Shown here one piece after another: positions 25,578-36,882 of a stretch of 64,000 bases of DNA. Both the position numbers and the translations under genes were made by a program. The DNA lies in NCBI GenBank assembly GCA_028583415.1, contig CM053275.1:6515056-6579055 (forward strand), given 5' to 3'. Source of the DNA: Protea cynaroides (taxonomy: Eukaryota > Streptophyta > Magnoliopsida > Proteales > Proteaceae). The notes beneath the pieces were generated by a model, which searched no databases, was not told the DNA's origin, and worked only from the letters and a program-made list of their open reading frames with translations. Numbering within the stretch: position 1 is the first letter of the stretch; each line of letters begins with the position of its first letter.

Positions 25578-26214
25578 TTTAATGGCTGTATTGGAAATCG
25601 TCCCATCCATGCCAGCCGGGCAGGGCAGCAAACTAGTTTTCATATATAATTAGATTTTCATAAACTAATTTTAACAATCATAATAAATCCATTGAATTAT
25701 CCGAATTGAAATTTAAATAATTTATTTATAAGAATTCCATACCGAGTATGACCTGGAAGTCATTCATAGGGACAGCCTAAAGATTGGTCACTTAGAAACC
25801 CAAACCCAGGGTGGTCGTAGATCAACTGATGTTAGGCTTGCTAGTTTCTGACCTATGATCTGTCCTGGCTGTCGATAGAGGTAATCATTGATTCTTCGAG
25901 TAGCTAGGTTACAGAGAATTTCAGACAAGGCTCGTGGTGATCATACCGTTCAGTTATCTCCCCTTGTGAAACAAATTCTACAGTATCTATTTAGTTGGTC
26001 AAAGGTGTGGCCGACCTTTTGTCTTTTATCATTTAATTAAACTGCTCTGGGTCCGGACGACTCCTCTCATCTCTTAATTTATTTCGGATCCTTTTCGTAT
26101 AGGTAAATTATTTTTTTTATTTTTTATTATTATTATTATTATTTTTTTGAGAACCTCGACTCAGATTAAATTTGTCTCCTTAGTCCTTACATTAAAATGA
26201 ATCAATAATAAAAA
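25578..26214. other. Intergenic, no gene
   Basis: 25600-26060 is unrecognised. 26140-26214 matches 47645-47735, the unit's pre-promoter stretch, and marks the left flank of the next insertion. Confidence 0.4.
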
Positions 26215-27672
26215 CTAAGAAATTACATAAACCTCTGCTGTATTTAGATTAAAATACATTAACTTCCTCTGTCATGTCTAACAAGACACTCAACCATCAG
26301 GGACTAACGGTATTAATATTATCAGGTGAAAAGACTTAATTACCCTTTTGAGAACAGAAGGGAGAGGAAGATGTTGGGTCTCTGCTCAAGGTGATAACAA
26401 CTTCAATAACAACGATAATGAACAAACCGGAGAATGAATGAATGAATCTACATATGATAAGAAATTGGAAATTAGAATCGGATGAAAAAACATCAGTAAT
26501 GGGTGCCAATGATTCTCCAATTCCTGCACCGTCGGATCCCTCGCAACCATCGAAGAAATATTCGAACAAATCTCTGAACTTCGCACACACACGATAATGG
26601 CTGATACGAAGCACTCAACCCTTCCTATAACAAACAATTCACAGAACCTCCCCCTAGACCATCAATCGGAATTACCGCACCACCAGCTGGAACCCAACCC
26701 TGCCTTAGATTCAGCATCAACATCTCAGATGAAACAGCTCTGGTTCTGGGAAAACCAGAGACAGTCAGAACCACCAATGCCGACAATCCTTCCGTCGGAG
26801 GCAGATTCGCAGCATCTTCCATCTCCGTCGACAGACCTCCATTGTTACCCGTCAGACCTCCATTCTTTCCCATCGTGCAACGAGGAACTGAACCTTGTAC
26901 ACTATTCCGTCCAATCACCTCTGAACCATTCGTAGATTCCAATGGCATCAACGGCATCACCCCATAACCCTGTCTCTAAGCTCCACTTTCAGGACCACCG
27001 AATGGCAAACTTCCTGCACCCGCAACATCCAATCCACCTGTATCATCCACATTCTGTGCTGCAACAAAAGAAACCTTTGGGTTTTTAGCAGCCTGCTTCA
27101 CTTGCTGAAACCCTAGGTCAGATCGCCGCCCAGCGCCAACAACCCCAGGCATAACCCTTGCATCGGCTAAAACCCTACCACCATCAGCAACCCTAGTTCC
27201 AACATACGAACCTCGACCATTATTCAAATTCGTCGAACTCAACACATCCTGATTCAGAAACCACTGTTTTACGCAATCAGAGACCACTGCCTTCAGCGGC
27301 TCATGATTCTGTCTCTCACTGTTCTCTATCCTCAACTTCAAACGCTTCGACTCGGCCGATTTAGCTGTTTCCAGATTTCAGATTTTCTCAATTTGATTCT
27401 AATATCTTACCTAAGGTTGATGATGATATTAGCAGAAGAGGTTTTAGTTTTTTTAGTAACTTTTAATTTTTATCATATATAAGGGTAGTATAGGTATTAT
27501 GAGAAATTGGTGCATGTGACATCAGCAATTACCTTCTTCTATTTATTGGATGGGTAGTTAAGTGTCATGAATTTTTTAATTGAAAAAAAAATTTGTGTCT
27601 TTCAAAACATGACAAGGAGATTAATGTCTTTTAACCTAAATACTAAATACAGGGAGGTTTATGTACTTTACC
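26215..27672. mobile_element. Pack-MULE-like element 2
   Basis: Left end TACATAAACCTCTGCTGTAT is matched by the reverse complement of the right end, TACATAAACCTCCCTGTATT; similarity continues through 'acattaa(c)t(c)tcc..tgtcatgt'. The insertion splits a stretch contiguous at 47645-47760. Flanks are A/T-rich and a 9 bp duplication could not be fixed. No transposase. The centre is relatively GC-rich, unlike the flanks, and contains the - strand open frame at 26976-27341. Confidence 0.65.
26976..27341 (-). pseudogene. Captured gene fragment, possibly Sel1-repeat/HCP-like protein
   Basis: A 121-codon open frame within element 2. Its first third (KLRIENSERQNHEPLKAVVS followed by DCVKQWF) reminds me of the start of a plant Sel1-repeat (HCP-like) protein, where a DCVKRWF-type motif precedes the repeats. 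The similarity is from memory and short. The rest is Gly/Ala/Val-rich and unrecognised. Composition and strong codon-like content differ from the AT-rich flanks, supporting capture from a gene. Confidence 0.4.
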
Positions 27673-28651
27673 TTAAAAATTCAAATTCCAAAAGTTTATA
27701 AACTATCCTGCGTCACGAGTTTTAGTAGTGGGTTCTTTTATGTTTTTGTCAATAAATTATTATTGAGACATTAATTCTATTTTATGCATAGACATTGGGT
27801 TATCATAGAAACCATAATATAAAGGAAGTACATTTGAAATATGATACATAAAGAGTGAGGGGAATTTACGTGATCCCACAAACATTGATTGCGTTGTTGA
27901 CACGGGATCAATAAGAATATTACATAAAGAATTGAAGGGAAATGTCAAAACTGAAATCTTTGACTGCTTAAATTACAATGATTAGAACTTATTGTAATGG
28001 AAACACCAACATGGTTTGCTTTATATTAATTAAAATTTGAGGTTTTAATGGAAATGCATGAGAACACAAGAGGATTATGGTCCCCATTCAATAGACTATC
28101 TTTTATTTTTTTTTTATTTTTTTATTATATAAGTTGAGTGAATACTGAATGCACAACTCTTTGAGATGTTGGTCCTTATTGTGATTTTTTTTCCTTTTTT
28201 TTTTATTGGATAAGTAAATCCTAAGAAAATTAAACCCTTACTTCAAAGAAATCGGGAGTTCAATTCTTAGAGCCTAATTTTTTTATTTATTTTTTTAAAA
28301 ATTGCCAGTTGTTTTAGATTCGTTGGGTCTCCACCTCAGATTACTTCTTTTAGTATATATCAGTTGAGTCAACCAAAGGGCAAAAAATAAACGAAAAAAG
28401 TTAAAAGAAAAGAAACAAAAGAAAAAAAAAAAAAAAAAAAAAGAAGAAAAATTTCAAGGGAATGAGACAAAAAAAAAAAAAAAAAAAAACTTCTTTTTTG
28501 TGATGGATCATTTTGGTGCGATCTTAAACTCAATCACCATATATATGTTGCTGAAATCTATGTGTAGAGAAGGCTCTGGTTCTTCTTTTCATACTCATCC
28601 CCTTTTGGATTGCTCTCTCTGATTCATGTCCTCTCTTTTGAATAGATAGAT
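27673..28651 (+). promoter_or_regulatory. Promoter and 5' leader of copy B
   Basis: Conserved with the upstream regions of C and D. The last 120 bp are nearly identical in all three: 'atcaccatatatatg' (TATA-like, 28534-28548), then 'gaaggctctg' and a pyrimidine-rich leader, then 'gatagatATG'. TATA to ATG is about 110 bp. A-rich runs at 28421-28490 are length-variable between copies. Confidence 0.65.
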
Positions 28652-29757
28652 ATGTCCATTGAACAGGACATGGAAGCTGGAGAGAACAGATTGCAAGAAG
28701 AGATTAGAGAGCCTCTTATACAGAGTGGAGGAGATGGAGCCAGCAAAGGAACCAAGGAACCTCCGTGCATGGTTTACTTCAGCACTTTTGTAGCTGTTTG
28801 TGGCGCTTTTTCATTTGGGTCTTGTGTAAGTGCTGATCCTTTGCTCTTATTACCTTAAGTTCATATCATTGCGAAGAAAACAGAAAACAGTATGCTCAAT
28901 CCAAATCAGACTTGCAGAGGGCTAAGCTCAAATATGAAGATAAAGAACTCTTTAACTTACTTAATTTCTTTGAGATATCATTCAATGAACTTGGAGCGGC
29001 AATCTATATCTAGTTCTAACTAGTTTTGTGATGATTGAGATTGGATTGTATCCTGCTAGTGAACTTAGACAACACTGAATCCCAAGCCTCCCACTTAGAT
29101 CTAGCGAAGCATCTAACTGGAGGAAATAATAGTGACAAAACAGAGGGGAGCTTGTTGATTTCTAAACTCTTATCATTTGATGATTGGTGCTACTGAGTTA
29201 AAACAAGGCTTTTTTCCTATCATATTCATCAAATGAAATGGAAAAGTTGTATTATTTTACTGATAAATATTTTCTTTTTCTTCAGATTGGTTTTTCCTCG
29301 CCAACTCAATCTGCCATCAGGAAAGAACTGGATCTATCACTAGCAGAGGTTTTATTTTATTTTATTTTATTTTATTTATTACTGATTTATAAATCTGAAT
29401 TTAAACAGTTATGTTCCAAAAATATTAATTACAAGAGCACTTAGAGATGTGGGTAGACCCTACTTTCTGTGCAACGCACTTCCAAGTTGGACTGTACACC
29501 GTAACTATCCCGTAAATACATAAATTTTGCAGTCATTAATTCCAATTTTCCAACTCCACTTTTTGCCTGTTGTTATGCAGTATTCATTGTTTGGCTCTAT
29601 CTTGAATTTTGGTGCAATGATTGGTGCAATCACAAGTGGGACAATTGCCAATTTAATTGGTCGGAAAGAGGTAATCAGACGGAAATTTCGTTAAGATTTA
29701 TCACAACAAGCATTAGCCTGTGCCGGCCAGACCAACCGAGTTGGTTTACCCCTCTTT

Positions 29758-29793
<36 letters not shown>

Positions 29794-32700
29794 TTTCCCT
29801 CTCTTCCAGAGGCGCCTACACACCCCAATAGTAAATAACAAAGTATTGATTTAGTACCAATACTAAAATATTCCAACATGAATATTCATAAAATAATAAA
29901 ACAATAATAATAAAATAATATAATAATGCTATATTATAATATTACATATAATATAACATAATTAATATAGGATTAAAATAACTATTTACCCTAATTGACT
30001 ACCATTGGACACATAGCATAAGAAATTTTCTATTATCCGTATAAACCTATGGTTCAACTCATGACATAATTGTTAAATACCAGTTACAATTGTACATCTA
30101 AACTAGTCAGACCACAATCCGACCTAGGGTTTCTAATTTAATTACCAAAATACCCCCACTTCTCAGCAACCCCTGGCAACCTAGAAAGAGTATAGAAAGA
30201 TTCCCTCCTTTACAATACCTTAGAGAACTGGGGTATTACATCCTTCCCCCCCCCCCTAAAAATAATTTTGAAATTAACAAAATCTAAATCTTTCGTCAAA
30301 CTATGAACTCATAATCAAGAGTTCAGTCCCAATAATTATAAACAAAGTACAAGCTGACTGATTATAAGCCTATATTGTACTCAACAAACATAGCCTATCT
30401 TTTTTCTAAACCATGGTTTTGTATAAGCAGGCAATGAGAATCTCAGCCATTTGTTGCATTGCAGGATGGTTTGCAATCTACTTTGCTGAGGTGGGTCTCA
30501 TTTCCACTTCTCCACTCCTTGTACTTCTGAAAGCAGTAGATGTGAATCATAAATATCATTTCCCAAATAATGTAACATGTTTTTTTCCCCTTCATATCTT
30601 TATTCTTATAAAGGGAGCCTTGTCACTTGATATTGGAAGACTGTTCACCGGCTATGGAATCGGAGTCTTTTCCTATGTGGTATACTGCTTAAGCTTCAAC
30701 ACCCTATTCAGTCAAGAAAACACTATCAAGAGTCCTACTTTGATTGTAAATATATGCTGCATGTTCAAGAAGTTTTAACTCAAAATGGATGAACAGGTAC
30801 CAGTCTTCATATCTGAAATAGCACCCAAAAATCTTCGAGGAGGCTTGACAACCGTCAATCAGGTTGAGAGAACCCTCGCACAGTTTTGCTAACTAAAATT
30901 ATAAAAATACACCTCAATGCCGTGTTGAAAGAAACACATTGTTTCCAAACACTTTATGTCTAATCTTCTTTGAGCCTCAAATGTGTGTTTCAGTACTGAT
31001 CATGGAAAAATCAAAGATCATATGAACTTACTTTATACTGAATCTGCAGGTTATGATCTGCTGTGGAGTGGCTGTTTCCATCATTATGGGGACAGTTCTA
31101 ACATGGCGAACCTTGGCTCTAACTGGTGAAACTCAGCACTTTAGCTTATTTACCCTATATTTTATTATACAGTTACATTTAAGGACATGAAGATATTGTA
31201 CAATATTAGTGCAAAATATAAAATTAAAGAACCTCAAATGGACCCGTTGTAGGAAGGACTGACATTTAGTATTGGTGCAGGACTTATCCCATGTTTTATC
31301 CTTGTTTTGGGCCTTTTCTTCATTCCAGAGTCTCCAAGATGGCTAGTAAGCATCAGTGAGGGAGTCAAAGTACTTCTATGCATTGTATGAGAAACAATAA
31401 AGAGAATGACATACATGGTATATGCTGTATCTTGATGACAGGCAAAGATGGGACGACAAAAAGAATTTGCCGCTGCTCTACAGAAACTTCGTGGCAAGGA
31501 TGCTGACATTGCTCAAGAAGCAGCTGAAATCCAAGTTCTGAATTCAAAAATATTAATACACTTTGATAATTTGATATAACATTTGCACCATATATTAAAT
31601 GTGACGAGGAACTATACGGTTGCTTTGCAGGATAACATAGAAACTCTTGAAAATCTCCCTAAAGCCAAACTGCTGGACTTGTTTCAAAGAAGATACTTGC
31701 GTTCGGTCATGGTAAACAGTTCTTCTATCTCACAGAACTTTGTACTGCAACTTGTAATCAGTTATAGGAAGAAAGTGATACAGCTTTCTGCTTATTCTAG
31801 ATGTTGATTCCATAAGTTTTGTGTTAAACTCTTTTCACACCCCCTTTTTCTAATTTAACATTTTGACCAAGGAATAATCTTGATGATCAGATTGGAGTCG
31901 GACTAATGGTCATTCGACAATTTGGTGGAATCAATGGAATTTTCTTTTATGTTAGCCATACTTTTGAATCTGTAGGTAAGTAAACTTCTTTGGACCTATT
32001 CCTCATTATTCCTTCTGGACAAGGGATGGAAGTGGCCAACATGGCCAGGGAAAGAAAATGCTTTCAGCATTTCTTGCATATATGCTGTTTTTGGTATACC
32101 TAAACTCTAGCTTCAAATGAGTTTCCATTCTCTTCCGTCCTTCTGGAGTACCTTTTCCAAGCATGGGAAGCAACACTGGAGAAAAACTGTCCATTACCCT
32201 CTTTTAGAGAATCTATCAAAACGAAAATTTTTAAAGCAATTTTCTTTCTTCTTTATAAAATTTTTGCAAGTAAAAAGGTTGAATACACATACGCTAATTA
32301 TCCTTGGATCTGTAATCTTTCAGGATTTCCTGCAGATGTTGGAAGTATATCTTTTGCTTGCCTTCAGGTGTTTAGCTCTCTTTCTCTCGATGTCCTTGGA
32401 ATTATACATTTTTCTCCATGGAATTGATTTGGACAACCCTATTTTGCAGGTTGTAGGAACTGCATTGGGTGCAACCTTAATAGATAAGGCTGGAAGAAGA
32501 CCTCTTTTATTGGTAGGAAGTGATGGAAAATGCCTTGGGAAAACTTATTTTATTGCACAAGTCTTTTTAATGGATGTGAAGTGTTTTTTCTTTCATTTCA
32601 GGTTTCTGCTTCAGGGGTGGTCTTTAGCTGTATACTGGTTGGGACTTCCTTCTATCTAAAGGTAGTTGTCAACTGTCAATCCTTGTAACTTTACTATCTG

Positions 32701-33458
32701 TTGTTTCAACTAGTCTTATGCCTGGAGATGCTTTTGTGAATCAGGTCCAAGACTTGGCATCCACAGTATATCCTATACTTGCTGTGACAGGACTACTGGT
32801 AATAAAAAAGTTAGTTATATGCACAAATTACTCAAGTTTGAAAAGACTGATATTATTTCCTGTAGTAACTCTATTCTTTTTATCTTTTACTTTTCTTGGT
32901 TTCAATTTCACTCATGCTTGTTCAATGAGTTTAGATGTACATAGGATTTTTCTCAGTGGGAATAGGAGGAACCCCTTGGGTTATAATGTCCGAGGTAATT
33001 TAACATCAACAAACATTATTCCCAGCTACACAATTTCTATGCATTTGATCATGCCTGAATTTGACAACTGCTTTTGTTGCAGATCTTTCCGGTAAATGTT
33101 GAAGTAGTGGCTGGCAGCCTAGCAACACTGGTGAACTGGATTGGAGCATGGGCAGTGACTTACACTTTTAACTTTCTTATAAGCTGGAGCTCTTATGGTA
33201 AAGAAAGTCATGAGTTTATATTTCTAGAGAAATTAAAAGCAGTCATATCGGCTTGTCTGGAAGTGCTACTGTAATGATGATTAGTTGTAACAGTAATTGG
33301 ACTTACAAGTTTATGTGATTGTGCGGGATTAATTTTCAGGTACCTTCACCATCTATGCAGCAATTAATGTATTAGGCATCCTGTTTATAGCCAAGTTTGT
33401 ACCTGAAACAAAGGGCCGAACCCTGGAAGAAATTCAAGCTGCCATTAACAATTCTTAA
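28652..33458 (+). CDS. ERD6-like sugar transporter, copy B (complete, 477 aa)
   Basis: Exons: 28652-28825, 29286-29348, 29581-29670, 30431-30490, 30614-30679, 30797-30862, 31050-31125, 31281-31345, 31442-31534, 31631-31711, 31891-31975, 32324-32367, 32450-32512, 32602-32661, 32745-32798, 32935-32994, 33083-33197, 33340-33458. They sum to 1434 nt with no internal stop; all junctions are GT-AG. Start chosen because ATG and the 20 codons after it are conserved in copies C and D. Residues about 1-38 are acidic and cytosolic, with EPLI resembling tonoplast dileucine signals. Sugar-porter marks: GRKE (106-109), EIAPKNLRGG (159-168), PESPRWL (214-220), DKAGRR (333-338), PETKGR (460-465). Odd: TM7 has RQFGGIN with Arg287 where A and D have Gln. 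Intron 3 holds an LTR insertion. Function as a sugar carrier is inferred from family. Confidence 0.92.
29721..30362 (-). mobile_element. LTR retrotransposon fragment in intron 3 of copy B
   Basis: About 640 bp present in B but absent from the same intron of C and D (compare 49835-49870). On the - strand a polypurine run (30257-30241) is followed by TGTAATACCCCAG, typical of a polypurine tract and LTR start in plant Ty3/Gypsy elements. The other end begins TGTGCCGG on the + strand, so the LTR would be about 29721-30240, with about 120 bp of internal region beyond. No ORF and no clear target duplication. Confidence 0.6.
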
Positions 33459-34015
33459 GGAAAGGAAGAACCAATGAAGGAAAGAGAGTTGGCAGAGAAG
33501 TGAAAACATGGTACTGTTGCATGCCCCTTGAAAGAGTTGAAGGACTACTTGAGGACTTGAGGTTACTATTGCAAATAAGGGAAAAAAAAAAAGGAAAAAA
33601 ATCTCTTTGTATGTTATCACTATTTTTCATTGGCTTAGTTATGACTAAAATCATGAGTGTTAGCATCTGCAACTAAAATGTGTATTCTTAGAAATTTTTC
33701 GCACATGTTAGAATGGACTTTGAGTTAGTTTTTGATATTGTATTTTTGATAATGTTGTGTAAATTGAATTATATAAACAACACATTAGAAGATGTTGCCC
33801 TTTTTCTGTAGAGTAATACTAAATTCTACGCCAGGCTAGCCAGCATACAGCTTATGAGTGTGCACAGCCCTTCGTAGATCTCACCATCCTACTAGTAAAT
33901 GCCCCTCATACCATAAGATACTTCCTCTCGAAAGAGACTAATTCCCAGATAGGACGTGAGCTAATATTTGGGAATCCATTTCATTTCATATGTGTTTCAC
34001 ATGTGTGTGTGTATA

Positions 34016-34061
<46 letters not shown>

Positions 34062-34085
34062 TACTGTATTTCAGTTGAGGATTCC
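33459..34085. other. 3' flank of copy B
   Basis: Matches 2750-3330 behind copy A. It includes a (GA)n microsatellite at 34021-34058 that in A is only 'gagaaagagagagatga'. No gene. Confidence 0.6.
34021..34058. repeat. (GA)n microsatellite
   Basis: Nineteen perfect GA units, expanded relative to the equivalent position (about 3274-3290) behind copy A. Confidence 0.95.
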
Positions 34086-34147
34086 TATCTTTGAAATAAA
34101 AGAATGAAAAAAAATGAGTAATCCTTTGTAGTGACTGCCGCTTGGTA

Positions 34148-34207
34148 GTGAAAATTTTGACCCCTTATAGTGCATGAGTGAAAATTTTGACCCCTTATAG
34201 TGCATGA
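34148..34207. repeat. 30-bp direct repeat, two units
   Basis: The unit starting GTGAAAATTTTGACCCCTTA and ending GTGCATGA occurs at 34148-34177 and again, identical, at 34178-34207. Confidence 0.9.
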
Positions 34208-35500
34208 GTACGTGTCTCAATGCATTATGAGTTGCTAGGATCTCATTGCTGCTTGGCAATCACTGCAGAGGATCCTAGTCCGGTGTATTAGTAGTGAATC
34301 ATACAATAAAGAAAGGGCCAATATTATCTTATTTTTCTTCGAATGATTGAATAATATATGGTTCAAAACTTCGCCATCAATGGAGCTTGCAACTCGATGA
34401 TCCCCTCTTACGATGGATAACAAGATAAACACGAAGACCCTGTATGATGATTGACCATCCCAAATACTTAGTCAGAGATGGAGTTCCATCAATTAATAGT
34501 AATAATAATTCAGATCTTTCTCCAAGCCTCCGGAGAATTCTGTCAGAGGGCCGCTGATCAATGGACTTACGAATTTTATTTACGTTACAACTTAATTTGA
34601 CTTATGTGACTCATCCATTTTAAAAGGAATGGAATGAAGGAGCTCAAGAGTGAGGAAAGGGAATTCAACTTTTCTTCTCTTATTTCAGTTTGAGAATAGT
34701 TCACTTGTATGTATTTGTATTTTCTTTGGGATTTCATTACCATCCATATCTAGTGGGTCCCATATTCTAAAGGTGGATCCCACAGCACATAGACGATGAT
34801 GGGATCCCATGAAGAATACATGTACATGCAGGTGATCCTAACTCTTTGAGTTCCGCTTACAATAAAAGACACAAGTAGGGTTGCAAGTGCAAGTTTGGCC
34901 ATGTGAATTTGTACCTGCATGTCTTGAGTTTGGACAGAGCCAGACCCACTCTAAGTCCGGACAAGTCGGGTTTGGGCCTATGTTTTATTAAACCCTGATA
35001 GAGTTGGGCAGGGCTTGAGTTGAAGTCTCGGGTTAAGCCCGGCCCAGCCTGACCCGTTATCTATACTTTTATTATGGGCTTGTATTATATATTTTGTTTT
35101 ATGCATATATATTGTATTACATAATATAAGAATATATATATATTATAAATATAAAAGACAAAACCGATCGTGATATATATAATATTATATTTCCTATTAT
35201 AATAGAAAAGTAAAAAAATCCATTTTTGAATTTCTATATTTGGTTTTTGAGACTGGAGGAGTGAGGGTATTTCCAAAAAAAGAAAAGAAAAGCAAAGACT
35301 GCTCCGTCTGTGGGCTTAGTCATACATCGGGTGTGTGAGTGTGAATTTATGTGGGTATATGACATTTTGCAATACCGTTGTTAATCCTCTTGATATTGAC
35401 GTGTATTGTTTTTATTTAGGAAAAGAAGAAGAAAAAAAAAGAAAAAAAAGATGAAGTCTTGACAATATGTAATAATTAGCTGGTTGTTATTTGAGTTACT
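34208..35500. other. Intergenic, no gene
   Basis: 34310-34560 matches 44170-44400 and 56040-56215 (a unit segment with 'gatctttctccaagcc'). 34870-35060 has clustered 'aagcccggcccag' type motifs reminiscent of the hAT element at 23725 but without clean ends. 35060-35220 is AT-rich. No coding region. Confidence 0.4.
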
Positions 35501-35867
35501 TTGTTGTAAATATTACCTTCATACATCAAAGGAAAAGCTAGTGAACTGGTTTGGCTTATGGGTTATCAGAAGCTTACTTGTCAGGCAAAATACTCATTGG
35601 GGCTTGCTGCGTTAGTCCAATTGGGGTGAAAGTCTTTAAGATTAGGCTGTGTACTAATCAAAATTATTAATATGGCAACTTAATTGGCACTCAAATTCTA
35701 CAAACATGTTTTATCAAATGAAAAAATAAAATAATTCTCTAAACATTTCCTCCATGTCAGTATGGATACATGTGATATAAAGCTTAGAAGAAATTTGTTG
35801 AGAAGTTTAGCAACTTCTGTTCGATTGCTGAAAATATATCAATCAAATCGTCTCTTGTCGATCTGCT

Positions 35868-35990
35868 GTCTGTCAAGGGTGTGATTTCAGTAAATCAACC
35901 TTCCTATGTATTGGTAGGTGGACCGACTGATCCCCAACCCCTTGGATCAGCCACAAGACTCTCCTGCCGCAGGATTGAATTTGAATCCAA
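35868..35990 (+). repeat. GC-richer short interspersed repeat, degenerate copy 5
   Basis: Contains 'cctatgtattggtagg' and 'cctgccgcagga' and ends 'gaatttgaatcc', a degraded form of the GATTTGGATCC end of the copy at 20030-20177. Confidence 0.4.
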
Positions 35991-35999
35991 AAATATAAA

Positions 36000-36002
<3 letters not shown>

Positions 36003-36094
<92 letters not shown>
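36003..36094. repeat. (AT)n microsatellite
   Basis: Forty-six AT units directly after the short repeat at 35868-35990, inside the relic intron. Confidence 0.95.
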
Positions 36095-36097
<3 letters not shown>

Positions 36098-36370
36098 ATT
36101 TGGTAATTTCGCAGTTGGACATGACTAAGAAGAGCACATTTGCTTAGGAAAGAGAAAAGAATCCCTTATATGATGGAGGTGGAATATTCTTTCATTGGTC
36201 CCAATAGCACCAATGATTAAGATACTATCACTATTATCACTATTTTAGCAAAACAACATCTCGGTTTTTGAAATAAATGTTGTTTTCCAATTTTTTAAAT
36301 ATAGATATTAGTAAAATAATATTTTCTATTCTATTTCTTATATCAAATTGTATTATTTTAAACAAATTCC

Positions 36371-36402
<32 letters not shown>

Positions 36403-36882
36403 TTGTGTGGTTTTCAGGTACATTTATTTTATATGCTGTTGTTAATTTGATGGCTTTTATTTTCAGAGCCAAGATGGTAACTCAAAACCAAGGAAAGAGG
36501 ACTCTTGAAGAAATTCATGCTCTATTGAGTATTTCATTTTGTGTATGTGTTTGCTAAGGAATTTTGTCATAAAATTGTTTACGCCATATGATTCTCACTT
36601 GCATAATTAGATTTTTCATATAATGAGTGGTTTTTCATCTTAGCAAAATATACAATTCACTTATCTTATTATCAAAAAAAAAAAAAAATCATTATCCATG
36701 TGAGACTGAAGGTTTAATTTTATTGCAATTTTGATGTAGAAATACTCCCTTTCACTTTGTTTTTTTTTTTTGAAAAATCTAAAAAAAAAAAAAGTTTCTC
36801 TAAAACAAATGAAATTATCTATTTATTTCTATATTTGTTTTAGTTTATCTCTTCAATCCTAAGTTCTCTATAGTATAATTTA

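Larger units (their letters stand above)
35502..36530 (+). pseudogene. Relic 3' end of an older sugar-transporter paralogue (exon 17 scrap, intron 17, exon 18)
   Basis: 35514-35560 aligns with the exon 17 relic at 56819-56917 ('acatcaaaggaaaagct', 'tgaactggtttggct') but with a large internal deletion. After an intron-like module, 36409-36413 gives 'ttcag' and exon 18: the frame reads TFILYAVVNLMAFIFRAKM, then a corrupted PETKGR region (an inserted base run turns it into QNQGKR), then RTLEEIHALLS, with no stop at the usual place. Compared with copies A-D the C-terminal end is EIHALLS rather than EIQAAIN, so it belongs to a separate, dead lineage. A (TA)n tract lies within the intron. Confidence 0.75.

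Noticed and set aside
35881..36147. Frame with a long Ile-Tyr repeat
   Set aside because: It translates an (AT)n microsatellite. The same holds for frames at 44356-44538, 51399-51714 and 59100-59406.
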